Shown here in pieces: positions 13,396 to 21,891 of a stretch of 33,581 bases of DNA (position 1 is its first letter; the number at the start of each line of letters is the position of its first letter). Made by a program: the position numbers and the translations under genes. Location of the stretch: positions 1-33,581 of the forward strand of contig DASSHA010000179.1 in assembly GCA_035693145.1 (NCBI GenBank), read 5' to 3'. The notes beneath the pieces are model-generated. The model was not told where the DNA came from and searched no databases. It saw only the letters and a list, made by a program, of their open reading frames with translations. The stretch is from DASSHA01 sp035693145 (GTDB lineage: Bacteria > Chloroflexota > Limnocylindria > Limnocylindrales > CSP1-4).

Positions 13396-16080
13396 ATGTA
13401 TTTCGACGACTTCAAGCAGCAGCTGCCCGACATCGACCCGGCCGAGACCGAGGAGTGGCTCGAGTCCCTCGACCAGGTCGTCGAGCAGGAGGGCGAGAAC
13501 CGCGCCCGGTTCCTCATGTTCAAGCTGCTCAAGCGGGCGCGCCAGCTCCATGTCGGTCTGCCGCCGCTGACGCAGACCCGCTACATCAACACGATCAGCC
13601 CTGAGCAGGAGCCGTTCTTTCCGGGCGACGAGGAGCTGGAGCGGCGGATCCGGCGCCTCATCCGCTGGAACGCCGTCGCGATGGTCCTTCGCGCGAACAG
13701 CGCGTACAGCGGGATCGGCGGCCACCTCTCGACCTACGCGAGCTCGGCCAGCCTCTACGAGGTCGGCTTCAACTGGTTCTTCCGGGGCAAGGACGCGGAG
13801 GGCGGCGGCGACCAGATCTTCTACCAGGGGCACGCGGCCCCCGGGATGTATGCCCGCGCGTTCCTCGAGGGTCGGATCAGCGAGGACCAGCTGGACCACT
13901 TCCGTCGCGAGACGGTTCCCGGGCAGGGCCTCAGCAGCTACCCCCACCCGCGCCTCATGCCCGAGTTCTGGGAGTACCCCACGGTCTCGATGGGGATCGG
14001 GCCGATCTCCGCGGTCTACCAGGCACGCTTCAACCGCTATCTCCACAACCGCGGGATCAAGGACACCTCGAACCAGCGGGTCTGGGCGTTCCTGGGCGAC
14101 GGCGAGATGGACGAGCCCGAATCGCTCGCCGGTCTCAGCCTGGCCGCGCGCGAAGGCCTCGACAACCTCACGTTCGTCGTGAACTGCAACCTCCAGCGCC
14201 TCGACGGGCCTGTTCGCGGCAACGGGAAGATCATCCAGGAGCTCGAAGGCCTGTTCCGCGGCGCCGGCTGGAACGTCATCAAGGTCATCTGGGCGCGCGA
14301 GTGGGACGAGCTCCTCGCTCGGGACCAGGACGGCGTCCTCGTCGAGAAGATGAACACCACGGTCGACGGCGAGTTCCAGAAGTACACCGTCGCCGGCGGC
14401 GCCTACATCCGCGAGCACTTCTTCGGCCCGGATCCGCGCCTCAAGCGCCTGGTCGAAAATCTGTCCGACGACGACCTGACCCGCCTCCGCCGCGGCGGCC
14501 ACGACTACCGCAAGCTCTACGGCGCCTACAAGGTGGCGACCGAATACACGCATGCCCCGACGGTCATCCTCGCGAAGACCGTCAAGGGCTGGACGCTCGG
14601 CCCGGGTGTCGAGGGTCGCAACGTGACCCACCAGGCGAAGAAGCTCTCGGAGGCCGAGCTCAAGGTCTTCCGCGACCGGCTGGAGCTCCCGATCCCCGAC
14701 GCGAAGCTGAAGGACGCGCCGTACTACCACCCGGGCCCGGAATCCGAGGAGGTCCAGTACCTCATGGAGCGCCGGCGAGCCCTCGGCGGCCCGCTCCCCA
14801 AGCGCGTCGTGCGTTCGAAGCCGCTTCCCGCGCCGCGTCCCGAGGTGGATGCGGAGTTCCCGAGCGGCTCGGCCACCCCGGTCTCGACGACGATGGTCTT
14901 CACCCGCCTCCTGCGGAACCTCACCCGCGACCCCGAGCTGGGTCGCCGCATCGTGCCGATCATCCCGGACGAGGCGCGGACATTCGGCATGGACCCGCTG
15001 TTCAAGGAGGTCGGGATCTATTCGGCGCTCGGGCAGCGGTATGAGCCCGTCGATTCGGACCTCGTCCTCAGCTACCGCGAGGCGAAGGACGGCCAGGTCC
15101 TGGAGGAGGGGATCACCGAATCGGGCTCGATGGCGAGCTTCCAGGCGGCCGCGACGAGCTACGCGACGCACGGCGAGGGGATGGTCCCCTTCTACATCTT
15201 CTACTCGATGTTCGGCTTCCAGCGGACAGGCGACCAGACGTGGGCCTTCGGCGACGTGCGCGGACGCGGCTTCATGATGGGCGCGACCGCCGGCCGAACC
15301 ACCCTCACCGGCGAGGGCCTCCAGCACGACGACGGCCACAGCCAGGTGCTCGCCTCGGTCATCCCGAACATGCGCGCCTACGACCCGGCATTCGCCTACG
15401 AGCTCGCGGCGATCATCCGTGACGGGATCGAGCGGATGTACGTCAGGGGCGAGGACGGCTTCTACTACGTGACGCTCTACAACGAGAACTACGCCCAGCC
15501 GCCGAAGCCCGACGGCGTCGACGACGGGATCATCCGCGGCATCTACCGGCTGAAGGAAGCGCCGGCGATCGAGAAGCCGACCGGCGTCGTCCGGCTCGTC
15601 GGATCGGGTTCGATCCTCAACCAGGTGCTCGAGGCGCAGCAGCTCCTTGCCGACAAGCTCGGGGTCGCCGCCGAGGTCTTCTCGGCGCCCTCGTTCCAGC
15701 TCCTCCGGCGGGACGCGCTCGAGGTGGAGCGGAGGAACCGACTCCACCCCGATGTCGAGCCGGAAGTCCCGTATGTCGGCCGGATCCTGCCGGCCGACGG
15801 ACGACCGATCGTCGCCGCGACCGACTGGATCCGTGCCGTTCCCGACATGGTCAGCCGTTGGCTGCCGCCCTACTACGTCTCCCTCGGGACCGACGGGTTC
15901 GGTCGGAGCGATACGCGCGAGGCGCTCCGGTCGTTCTTCGAGGTCGACCCGCCGTCGATCGCCGCGGCCGCGATGGCCGAGCTCGCCCGCTGCGGCGACG
16001 TACCGGCGAAGCGTGCCGCCAAGGCGATCCGCGAGCTCGGGCTCGAACCCTCGAAGCTCGACCCGATGGCGATTCCCTAG
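13396..16080 (+). CDS. aceE: Pyruvate dehydrogenase E1 component, homodimeric type
   Basis: An 894-residue thiamine-diphosphate enzyme that decarboxylates pyruvate and transfers the acetyl group to a lipoyl E2. ATG 13396 has GGAGAG about 5 bases upstream; the frame is open further upstream only through the 16-bp repeats. The ThDP motif is GDGEMDE (234-240) to NCN (263-265). His110 (GIGGH) and His146 (YQGHAAPG) correspond to the E. coli active-site His106 and His142. Length and organisation match E. coli AceE (887 residues) and the actinobacterial enzyme; the N-terminal ~50 residues (MYFDDFKQQLPDIDPAETEE) are the usual E2-binding region. No aceF or lpd gene is next to it; the next gene is a glycosyltransferase, so the rest of the complex must be encoded elsewhere. 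Convincing over its full length. Confidence 0.97.
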   Translation: MYFDDFKQQLPDIDPAETEEWLESLDQVVEQEGENRARFLMFKLLKRARQLHVGLPPLTQTRYINTISPEQEPFFPGDEELERRIRRLIRWNAVAMVLRANSAYSGIGGHLSTYASSASLYEVGFNWFFRGKDAEGGGDQIFYQGHAAPGMYARAFLEGRISEDQLDHFRRETVPGQGLSSYPHPRLMPEFWEYPTVSMGIGPISAVYQARFNRYLHNRGIKDTSNQRVWAFLGDGEMDEPESLAGLSLAAREGLDNLTFVVNCNLQRLDGPVRGNGKIIQELEGLFRGAGWNVIKVIWAREWDELLARDQDGVLVEKMNTTVDGEFQKYTVAGGAYIREHFFGPDPRLKRLVENLSDDDLTRLRRGGHDYRKLYGAYKVATEYTHAPTVILAKTVKGWTLGPGVEGRNVTHQAKKLSEAELKVFRDRLELPIPDAKLKDAPYYHPGPESEEVQYLMERRRALGGPLPKRVVRSKPLPAPRPEVDAEFPSGSATPVSTTMVFTRLLRNLTRDPELGRRIVPIIPDEARTFGMDPLFKEVGIYSALGQRYEPVDSDLVLSYREAKDGQVLEEGITESGSMASFQAAATSYATHGEGMVPFYIFYSMFGFQRTGDQTWAFGDVRGRGFMMGATAGRTTLTGEGLQHDDGHSQVLASVIPNMRAYDPAFAYELAAIIRDGIERMYVRGEDGFYYVTLYNENYAQPPKPDGVDDGIIRGIYRLKEAPAIEKPTGVVRLVGSGSILNQVLEAQQLLADKLGVAAEVFSAPSFQLLRRDALEVERRNRLHPDVEPEVPYVGRILPADGRPIVAATDWIRAVPDMVSRWLPPYYVSLGTDGFGRSDTREALRSFFEVDPPSIAAAAMAELARCGDVPAKRAAKAIRELGLEPSKLDPMAIP

Positions 16081-16217
16081 CCGACCCTCCGGCGGGCCGA
16101 ACCGACCTTGCCGCATCGCCCGATACGGATCTGCAATGTCCGATGGAGCGCCCGGCAGCGGAGCAGCAGCGAGCGCGACCTATGCTCGACCTCCCGTCAG
16201 CGAGGAGGCAGAGCGGC

Positions 16218-16250
16218 ATGGTCGATCGATCGCGTGAGGTGGCGCGGTGA
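16218..16250 (+). CDS. Possible 10-residue upstream ORF coupled to the glycosyltransferase
   Basis: ATG 16218 is preceded at 10 bases by GAGGAGG, the best ribosome binding site in this intergenic region, and encodes MVDRSREVAR before a TGA that overlaps the GTG start of the next gene (GTGA). This could be a leader peptide giving translational coupling, or a coincidence. A -10-like TATGCT lies at 16181-16186. Confidence 0.35.
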   Translation: MVDRSREVAR

Positions 16251-17455
16251 GGGCCGTTCGGCCGCTTCGGATCGCCCAGGTCGCGCCGCCGCTCGAGCCC
16301 GTCCCGCCGCCGGCGTACGGCGGTACCGAACGCGTGGTCCACGCACTCGTCGTTGAGCTCGTCCGGCGGGGCCACGACGTCACGACCTTCGCCAGCGGTG
16401 ATTCCGCCGTCCCCGGCCGGCTCGTGCCAATCGTCCCGAAGGCGCTGCGACCGTCCGGCTTCGGCGGTGATCCATGGCCGTACTTCTCGGCGGAGCTGCT
16501 CGAGGTCCTGAGCCGCGAGGACGACTTCGACCTCATCCACATCCACCTCGAGTGGGCGAACGTCCTCCTGGCGCGGGCCGCCCGAACGCCTGTCGTCGGC
16601 ACGTTTCACGGCCGGATCGACTTCAAGGTCGGCGCCGACGTCATGCGCCACGACAGCGGCGGCATGGTGGCGATCAGTCGCGCGCAGGCGAGCACGTACC
16701 CCGACATGCGCTGGGCCGGCGTCGTCCACAACGGCCTCGATCTGACGTCCGCGCCGTTCGAGCAGCAGCGCAGCGACGACCTCGTGTTCGTCGGCCGGGT
16801 CGCGCCGGAGAAGGGGATCGTCGAGGCGATCGAGATCGCACGGCTCGCCGGCCGTCGGCTCCGAATCGCCGCCAAGGTCGGCACGAGGCCCGACGAACGC
16901 GCCTACTACGAGCAGGTCTTCCTGCCCGCCCTCGACAGGGCCGACGTGGAATACCTCGGCGAGATCTCGACCGCCGATCGCGACCACCTGATCGCCGGTG
17001 CGTACGCGGTCCTGATGCCGGGCGGCTGGCCCGAACCATTCGGCCTGGTGGCGATCGAGGCGCTCGCCTGCGGGACGCCGGTCCTCACGCGTCGGGTGGG
17101 CGCCCTGCCGGAGATCGTCCGCGAAGGGATCGACGGCTTCTTCGGTGACGATTCGGCCCAGCTCGCCTTCCTCGTCGACCGCGTCGCCACGCTCGATCGG
17201 AAGGAGATCCGGCGCTCGGTGCTGGAGCGCTTCTCGGCGGAGCGGATGGCCGACGACTACGAGCGGATCTACGAGCGCCAGCTGGACGCAGTCGAGTCGC
17301 CTGAGCTCATGCCCGTTGCGGTCAACGGCGAGTCCGTCGCCATCACCGTCGAGCGGGATGCGGGCGACCGCCGGCTCGGCGCCCTCCGTTCGGTCAGCCC
17401 GGCGAACGGGCACTCGTCGCGAGCCGAGCGAACGGCGTCGCTCGACCGCAGCTGA
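16247..17455 (+). CDS. GT4 glycosyltransferase
   Basis: A 402-residue cytoplasmic GT-B glycosyltransferase starting at GTG 16247, with AGGTGG about 5 bases upstream. The N terminus, RIAQVAPPLEPVPPPAYGGT (9-28), contains the glycine-rich acceptor loop common to GT4 enzymes in sugar-polymer and trehalose-like pathways. The C-terminal domain shows VGRVAPEKGIVEAIEIA and EPFGLVAIEALACGTPVL, the donor-binding E-x7-E motif, then GALPEIVREGIDGFF. The final ~60 residues after the fold are charged and variable. It is converging with the ABC-operon gene that ends at 17471 (15-base gap). Substrates are unknown; no link to aceE is apparent beyond neighbouring position. Confidence 0.85.
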   Translation: MRAVRPLRIAQVAPPLEPVPPPAYGGTERVVHALVVELVRRGHDVTTFASGDSAVPGRLVPIVPKALRPSGFGGDPWPYFSAELLEVLSREDDFDLIHIHLEWANVLLARAARTPVVGTFHGRIDFKVGADVMRHDSGGMVAISRAQASTYPDMRWAGVVHNGLDLTSAPFEQQRSDDLVFVGRVAPEKGIVEAIEIARLAGRRLRIAAKVGTRPDERAYYEQVFLPALDRADVEYLGEISTADRDHLIAGAYAVLMPGGWPEPFGLVAIEALACGTPVLTRRVGALPEIVREGIDGFFGDDSAQLAFLVDRVATLDRKEIRRSVLERFSAERMADDYERIYERQLDAVESPELMPVAVNGESVAITVERDAGDRRLGALRSVSPANGHSSRAERTASLDRS

Positions 17456-17470
17456 GACCGTTCGAGCTCG

Positions 17471-18178
17471 TCAGGTGCCCGGACCGGGGATCGAGGCGGC
17501 ACCGCGCAGCCACCGTCCGATCGCGACGCAGGCCCCCGCGAGGACGCCGATCCAGGCCAGGAGCCCGAGCAGCACGAGCCGGATGACGGCGATGCTGCCG
17601 GCAAGACCGATGCCGCCGGGACCGCCGAGCGAAGCATCGATCTCGTCGACGCTCTTGCGGAGGGCAACGGCATCGGCCGCGATCGATGCCGCCTCGCCCG
17701 CGTGGCCGCTCAGACGCGACGCGAGCGCGTCGAGGTCGTCACCGACCCGCGACATCTGCTCGCTCGTCGATCGGAGCTGATCGCCGGCGCTCGCGAACGG
17801 GCGGCTGCCGAGGACCTGGATGTCCATCGCCGAGCCGACCGCGGCGAGCGCGGTGCCGAGCGATCGGCTGGCGGTTGCGGCATCGCCGAGCGAGCGGCCC
17901 GACGCGTCGAGCGTCACCTGGAGCGACGTCGCCGAGCTACCGAGGTCGACGAGCGCACGGCTCGCGTCGTCCAGTGCGCGACGCGTGGGACCGGCGCGGT
18001 CGGAGACGGCGCCAACCTCGTCGAGCGAGGGTCCGGCCGCGACGAGGATCGAGACCGCCGCTCCCACGAGCAGGAGGCCGACGACGCCGAAGGCGACGAG
18101 GACGGCGCCGAGGCGTCGGAGCCGGTGCGCTCCGACGGCATCGACGATGGTGGCGCGGTGGCCCTCGTCGCGGGTCAC
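17471..18178 (-). CDS. Membrane protein with two terminal helices and an external helical domain
   Basis: I do not recognise this 235-residue protein. GTG 18178 overlaps the permease stop as GTGA, so it is the last gene of the ABC operon; a much longer frame extends upstream but is antiphase in the permease. It has a transmembrane helix near the N terminus (LGAVLVAFGVVGLLLVGAAV) and another near the C terminus (VLLGLLAWIGVLAGACVAI). Between them lie about 130 residues rich in Ala, Ser, Leu and Asp with heptad-like spacing, likely a helical bundle or coiled coil outside the membrane. It may be an accessory subunit of the exporter, by position only. Confidence 0.75.
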   Translation of the reverse strand: MTRDEGHRATIVDAVGAHRLRRLGAVLVAFGVVGLLLVGAAVSILVAAGPSLDEVGAVSDRAGPTRRALDDASRALVDLGSSATSLQVTLDASGRSLGDAATASRSLGTALAAVGSAMDIQVLGSRPFASAGDQLRSTSEQMSRVGDDLDALASRLSGHAGEAASIAADAVALRKSVDEIDASLGGPGGIGLAGSIAVIRLVLLGLLAWIGVLAGACVAIGRWLRGAASIPGPGT

Positions 18179-19368
18179 GCTCGCCGCATGTTCCGCCGCA
18201 GGAGGAACCACGACAGCACGAGGAGCACGGCGGCGATGACCCCGAGCGCGGCCACCTCCCACGACGCCTTCGTCGCGCCGCGCAGCATGAGGTCCTGGAG
18301 CAGCGCGATCCCGTGGGTCACGGGCAGGGCGTAGGCGAGCGCCTGGGCGTGCGGGAGGAACTCGTCGACGGCGAGCACGAAGCCGGAGAAGAAGACCGAG
18401 GCGAGCAGGACGAGCAGCGAGAGCTGGACAGCCTGGCGCTCGGTGTCGCTGAGGACCGCGATCGCCAGCCCGACGGCGAGCGATGCCAGGGTCAGCAGCG
18501 CGATGACGCCCGCCACCTCGGCGGGGCTGGCGAGCATCGGGATCCCGAGGACGCCGACCAGCAGCGACACCGCGATCGCGGCGACGACGCCGTTGAGAAT
18601 CCCGTACGCGAGCAGCTTGCCGATGAGGACCTCGGTCGCGCTCACCGGTGCGACCCGGAAGACCTCGAGCCGACCGGTCGTCCGCTCTCGGACGAGCGAC
18701 AGCGCGACGAGCGTGACCGCCATGTGCTGGAGGATCAGGGCGAGTGCCGCCAGGCCGAAGAAGGGCACGACGGCCGGCGAGGTCGGAGCCAGGTTGACCT
18801 CCTGCGTCGACGTCGGCGCCGCGATGACGTCCGGCGGGATCTGCGTGGCCGCGCCGCCCGCACCCTGCGAGACCGCGTACTGCTGGCCCTCGCCGGCGGC
18901 GGTCTGGATGATCTGGCGGTTGACCTCGGCGGAGAGCTGGCGCGAGATGAAGCCGGCGTACCCGGCCGCGATCGGGTCGACCAGGTTGTACTCGACGCGG
19001 ATCGTCGACTGCTTGCCGGCCTTGAAGTTCTGAGCGAGGTCCGACGGCGCGATGATGACGAGGTCCACGTTTCGATCGCGCAGCCGGCGGGTCGCGTCGG
19101 CCTCGTCCTGGGTGATCCCGGCGAGGTGGATTCCCTGGCCCTCGTAGGCGCGATACGTCGCCTCGTCCTGGGGGAGCCCGGACGAGGCCGGGATGACGAC
19201 GAGCGTGTCGAGCGGGCGCCGGGTCCCCTCGTAGCCGGTGCCGAACACGAGCAGGATGAAGAACGGCCCGAAGACCAGGCTGATCACCGCGCCCGGACGA
19301 CGGAGGATCTCGACGAGCTCCTTGCCGACGAAGGCGAGGATCCTGGTGAGGATCTGGGCGGCGATCAC
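18175..19368 (-). CDS. ABC-2 type transporter permease
   Basis: A 397-residue permease of the ABC-2 (drug/polysaccharide export) type. One membrane helix near the N terminus (GAVISLVFGPFFILLVFGTGY) is followed by about 180 extracytoplasmic residues, then five hydrophobic helices and the end LLRRNMRRA. The domain LVRERTTGRLEVFRVAPVSATEVLIGKLLAY is the conserved ABC-2 coupling segment before the third helix. This one-plus-five layout with a large external loop is typical of YhhJ/YbhR-like permeases. ATG 19368 overlaps the ATPase stop by 4 bases (ATGA). Its substrate is not predictable; heterologous pairing with a second permease is not seen, so it probably homodimerises. Confidence 0.92.
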   Translation of the reverse strand: MIAAQILTRILAFVGKELVEILRRPGAVISLVFGPFFILLVFGTGYEGTRRPLDTLVVIPASSGLPQDEATYRAYEGQGIHLAGITQDEADATRRLRDRNVDLVIIAPSDLAQNFKAGKQSTIRVEYNLVDPIAAGYAGFISRQLSAEVNRQIIQTAAGEGQQYAVSQGAGGAATQIPPDVIAAPTSTQEVNLAPTSPAVVPFFGLAALALILQHMAVTLVALSLVRERTTGRLEVFRVAPVSATEVLIGKLLAYGILNGVVAAIAVSLLVGVLGIPMLASPAEVAGVIALLTLASLAVGLAIAVLSDTERQAVQLSLLVLLASVFFSGFVLAVDEFLPHAQALAYALPVTHGIALLQDLMLRGATKASWEVAALGVIAAVLLVLSWFLLRRNMRRA

Positions 19369-20441
19369 GCCGGTCGCGCCTCATTCACAGCGCTGCCGGC
19401 GCCGTCACGGTCACGCTCGACGAGCTCGGCGAAGACCTCATCGAACGTCGGCCGCGCCTCGCGCGCGACGCCGACCTCGCCGCCGGCATCGGCAACCGCA
19501 TCGACGATGATCGGCGTCGCCGTCCCGGCATCGTCGACGATCGCGAGGAACGAGCGCGGGCCGGTCTGGCGGATCTGGCGGACGGCGTCGTTCGAGGCGA
19601 GCGGCGAGCCGTCGAACGTCCCGGTCGTCTCGACCTCGATGACGTCGCCGCCGATCGCCATTCGCCGGAGCTCGTCCGGCGTGCCGATGGCGAGCAGCCG
19701 ACCGTCGGCGATGAGGGCGACGGCGTCGCATTCCTCGGCCTCGGTCACGTACTGCGTCGTGATGAGGAGCGTCCGACCGTTGTCACGCAGCCGGTGGAGC
19801 TCCTCCCAGACGCGGCCGCGCAGGAGCGGATCGATCCCGGCCGTCGGCTCGTCGAGGAACAGGAGCGTCGGGTCGTGGACGAGGGCGCACGCGAGCTCGA
19901 GCCGCCGCTGCATCCCCCCGGAGAGGTCGGCCGCACGTCGCTTTCGGGCGTCGTAGAGCTCGACCAGGCGAAGAACTTCGGCGCCGCGCCGCCGCCGCTC
20001 GAAGAACAGCATCCCGAACAGGCTGGCGACGAAGTCGACGTTCTCGGAGGCGGTCAGGTCGGGGTACAGGGTGAACGACTGCGGCATGTAGCCGATCCGC
20101 TCTCGCGTGCCGCGCCGGAACCGCGTCGGGGCCTGGCCCAGCACGCGAATCCGGCCGGCGTCGGGTTCGAGCGCGCCCGTCAGCAACCGGATCGTCGTGG
20201 TCTTCCCGGCCCCGCTCGGTCCGATGATCCCGAGGATCGTCGCCGGCGGGACGACCAGCGAGATCTCGCGGACGCCCACGCTCCCGTCGTAGAGCTTCGT
20301 CGCGCCCTCCATGACGACCGCCGCCTCGGCGATCCCTCCCGGCCGCAGATCGCGCGACTCGCCAGCGCCGGCCGCGCCCTGGACCGTCGAGGCGGCCTCG
20401 GCGCGCGCTCTCGCCGCCCGACGTCGTGAGCGAAGGAACAT
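19365..20441 (-). CDS. ABC transporter ATP-binding protein (DrrA/CcmA-like)
   Basis: The 358-residue ATPase powers the adjacent ABC-2 permease. Walker A is GPSGAGKTT (74-82), the signature is LSGGM, Walker B is LLFLDEP, and the switch segment is ITTQYVTEAEE, with Gln where most ABC proteins have the H-loop His; this variant is known in the DrrA group. A C-terminal domain of about 90 residues (GGDVIEVETTGTF to the FDEVFAELVE end) is also DrrA-like. ATG 20441 has GGGAGG 5 bases upstream. The start codon sits two bases from the divergent topoisomerase start, so ~40 basic N-terminal residues and the promoter would lie inside that gene; a shorter start around codon 40 is possible. First gene of the operon. 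Confidence 0.9.
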   Translation of the reverse strand: MFLRSRRRAARARAEAASTVQGAAGAGESRDLRPGGIAEAAVVMEGATKLYDGSVGVREISLVVPPATILGIIGPSGAGKTTTIRLLTGALEPDAGRIRVLGQAPTRFRRGTRERIGYMPQSFTLYPDLTASENVDFVASLFGMLFFERRRRGAEVLRLVELYDARKRRAADLSGGMQRRLELACALVHDPTLLFLDEPTAGIDPLLRGRVWEELHRLRDNGRTLLITTQYVTEAEECDAVALIADGRLLAIGTPDELRRMAIGGDVIEVETTGTFDGSPLASNDAVRQIRQTGPRSFLAIVDDAGTATPIIVDAVADAGGEVGVAREARPTFDEVFAELVERDRDGAGSAVNEARPA

Positions 20442-20443
20442 CC

Positions 20444-21787
20444 ATGCCTCCCGAGATCCGGCACGACGCGCCGGCGGACGGAGGCTACGCGGCTCGCCCT
20501 TGCAGCCGGTCGAGTCGGGAGCCACCGGCTCCATACGACGCCGTCGCAGGAGCGTGCAACGCGACTGACAGTCCGGCGCCGGACGACGTGGCGTCGGGTG
20601 CGCGCGCGACGCGCCAGGCTCTGGTCGTGGTCGCCCCGTCACCCGCCGCTGCCCGATCGATCGGGCTTCGGCACAGCCGCGACGACGAGCCCGGGATCCT
20701 TCGCCGCCGCTCGGGCGACGAGTGGGCCTTCGAGACGAGCGACGGACAGGCGGTCACCGACGAGGCTGTCGTTTCCCGCATCGTGGCCCTCGCGATCCCG
20801 CCCGCGTGGACCTCGGTCTGGATCTGCGCCGACGACCGCGGGCACCTCCAGGCCACCGGCCGCGATGCCAGGGGCCGCAAGCAGTACCGCTATCACCGAG
20901 CGTTCCGGGCGCACCGCGAGGCCGCGAAGTTCGAGGAGCTGATCGCGTTCGGCCGGGCGCTGCCGAAGATCCGGGAGCGCGTCGAGTCCGATCTTCGGCT
21001 GCCCGGCCTGTCGCGCGAGAAGGTGCTCGCCGCCTGCGTCCGCGTCCTCGACCTCACGCTCGTCCGCGTCGGCAACGAGGAGTACGCGCGCGCCAACCGG
21101 TCGTTCGGGCTCACGACGCTCCGGGACCGTCACGCGAAGATCGAGGGCGGTCGCGTCCGCTTCCGGTTCCGGGGCAAATCCGGCAAGGTCCACGAGGTCG
21201 GCATTCGCGACCGACGGCTCGCCTCGATCATCAAACGCTGCCAGGACCTGCCCGGTCAGGATCTCTTCCAGTACGTGGACGACGATGGCCTCACGCGCGA
21301 CGTCGCGTCTGACGACGTCAACGACTATCTCCGCGAGATCGCGGGTCCGGACGTCAGCGCCAAGATGTTCCGGACCTGGTCGGCCACCGTGCTCGCGGGG
21401 CGCGCGCTGACGGCGTTCCGCGACGAGGAGACCGGACGCGCGACGAAACGGCACGTCGTCGAGGCGATGAAGGAAGTCGCCGACCGCCTCGGCAACACGC
21501 CGACCGTCGCCCGGAACAGCTACGTCCACCCGGCGGTCCTCGATGCGTACCTCGACGGGTCGCTCGGGAACGCGCTCGTGACCGCCGCCGAGGACGAGGG
21601 GCGCCACGGCGCCGCGGAGCCGTCGCGCGCCGAGGAGGAGGCCGTCATCGAGCTGCTCCGCAAGCGGCTGGCCGAGGAGCGTCGGCGATCGAAGGCCGGG
21701 CGGGGTCGTCCGGTGGGCAAGGCGGGCCGCGCAGCGGGCGACCGAGCGGGACGCGGCAGCCGGTCGGCTCGCACTCGAGGCGACTGA
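20444..21787 (+). CDS. DNA topoisomerase IB (poxvirus/bacterial type)
   Basis: A 447-residue type IB topoisomerase, which relaxes supercoils through a 3'-phosphotyrosyl intermediate. The catalytic residues are visible: Arg208 (LVRVGNEEYA), Lys245 (FRGKSGK), Arg310 (KMFRTW) and nucleophile Tyr360 (ARNSYVHPAV). Asn351 occupies the position of vaccinia His265, as in known bacterial enzymes. ATG 20444 has AAGGA 6 bases upstream, but the ~60 residues before the conserved core are not family-like and overlap the divergent ABC gene leader; a later start near 20627 cannot be excluded. The basic C-terminal tail (RSKAGRGRPVGKAGR) probably aids DNA binding. A strong hairpin follows the stop. Confidence 0.92.
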   Translation: MPPEIRHDAPADGGYAARPCSRSSREPPAPYDAVAGACNATDSPAPDDVASGARATRQALVVVAPSPAAARSIGLRHSRDDEPGILRRRSGDEWAFETSDGQAVTDEAVVSRIVALAIPPAWTSVWICADDRGHLQATGRDARGRKQYRYHRAFRAHREAAKFEELIAFGRALPKIRERVESDLRLPGLSREKVLAACVRVLDLTLVRVGNEEYARANRSFGLTTLRDRHAKIEGGRVRFRFRGKSGKVHEVGIRDRRLASIIKRCQDLPGQDLFQYVDDDGLTRDVASDDVNDYLREIAGPDVSAKMFRTWSATVLAGRALTAFRDEETGRATKRHVVEAMKEVADRLGNTPTVARNSYVHPAVLDAYLDGSLGNALVTAAEDEGRHGAAEPSRAEEEAVIELLRKRLAEERRRSKAGRGRPVGKAGRAAGDRAGRGSRSARTRGD

Positions 21788-21808
21788 CACGGTGATGCAA
21801 CCACAGAA

Positions 21809-21839
21809 CCGCGGCCGCCGGTCCGGGCGGCAGCCGCGG
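21809..21839 (+). terminator. GC-rich hairpin after topoisomerase IB
   Basis: CCGCGGC-CGCC pairs with GGCG-GCAGCCGCGG across a short loop with one bulge, 22 bases after the stop. No U tract follows, so it is a candidate high-GC terminator only. Confidence 0.45.
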
Positions 21840-21891
21840 GACGGCAGCGTTTCGAACGACGATCCGGTGGCGCGCTGACGAGGGATTCCCG

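Noticed and set aside
13111..16116. A 1001-residue open frame antisense to aceE.
   Set aside because: It is a shadow of a high-GC gene: charged, low-complexity, and no conserved motif, while the plus strand is a full AceE.
17471..19384. A 637-residue frame covering both the permease and the downstream membrane protein.
   Set aside because: Its upstream two-thirds are out of phase with the ABC-2 permease and Arg/Pro-rich; only the last 235 codons look coding.
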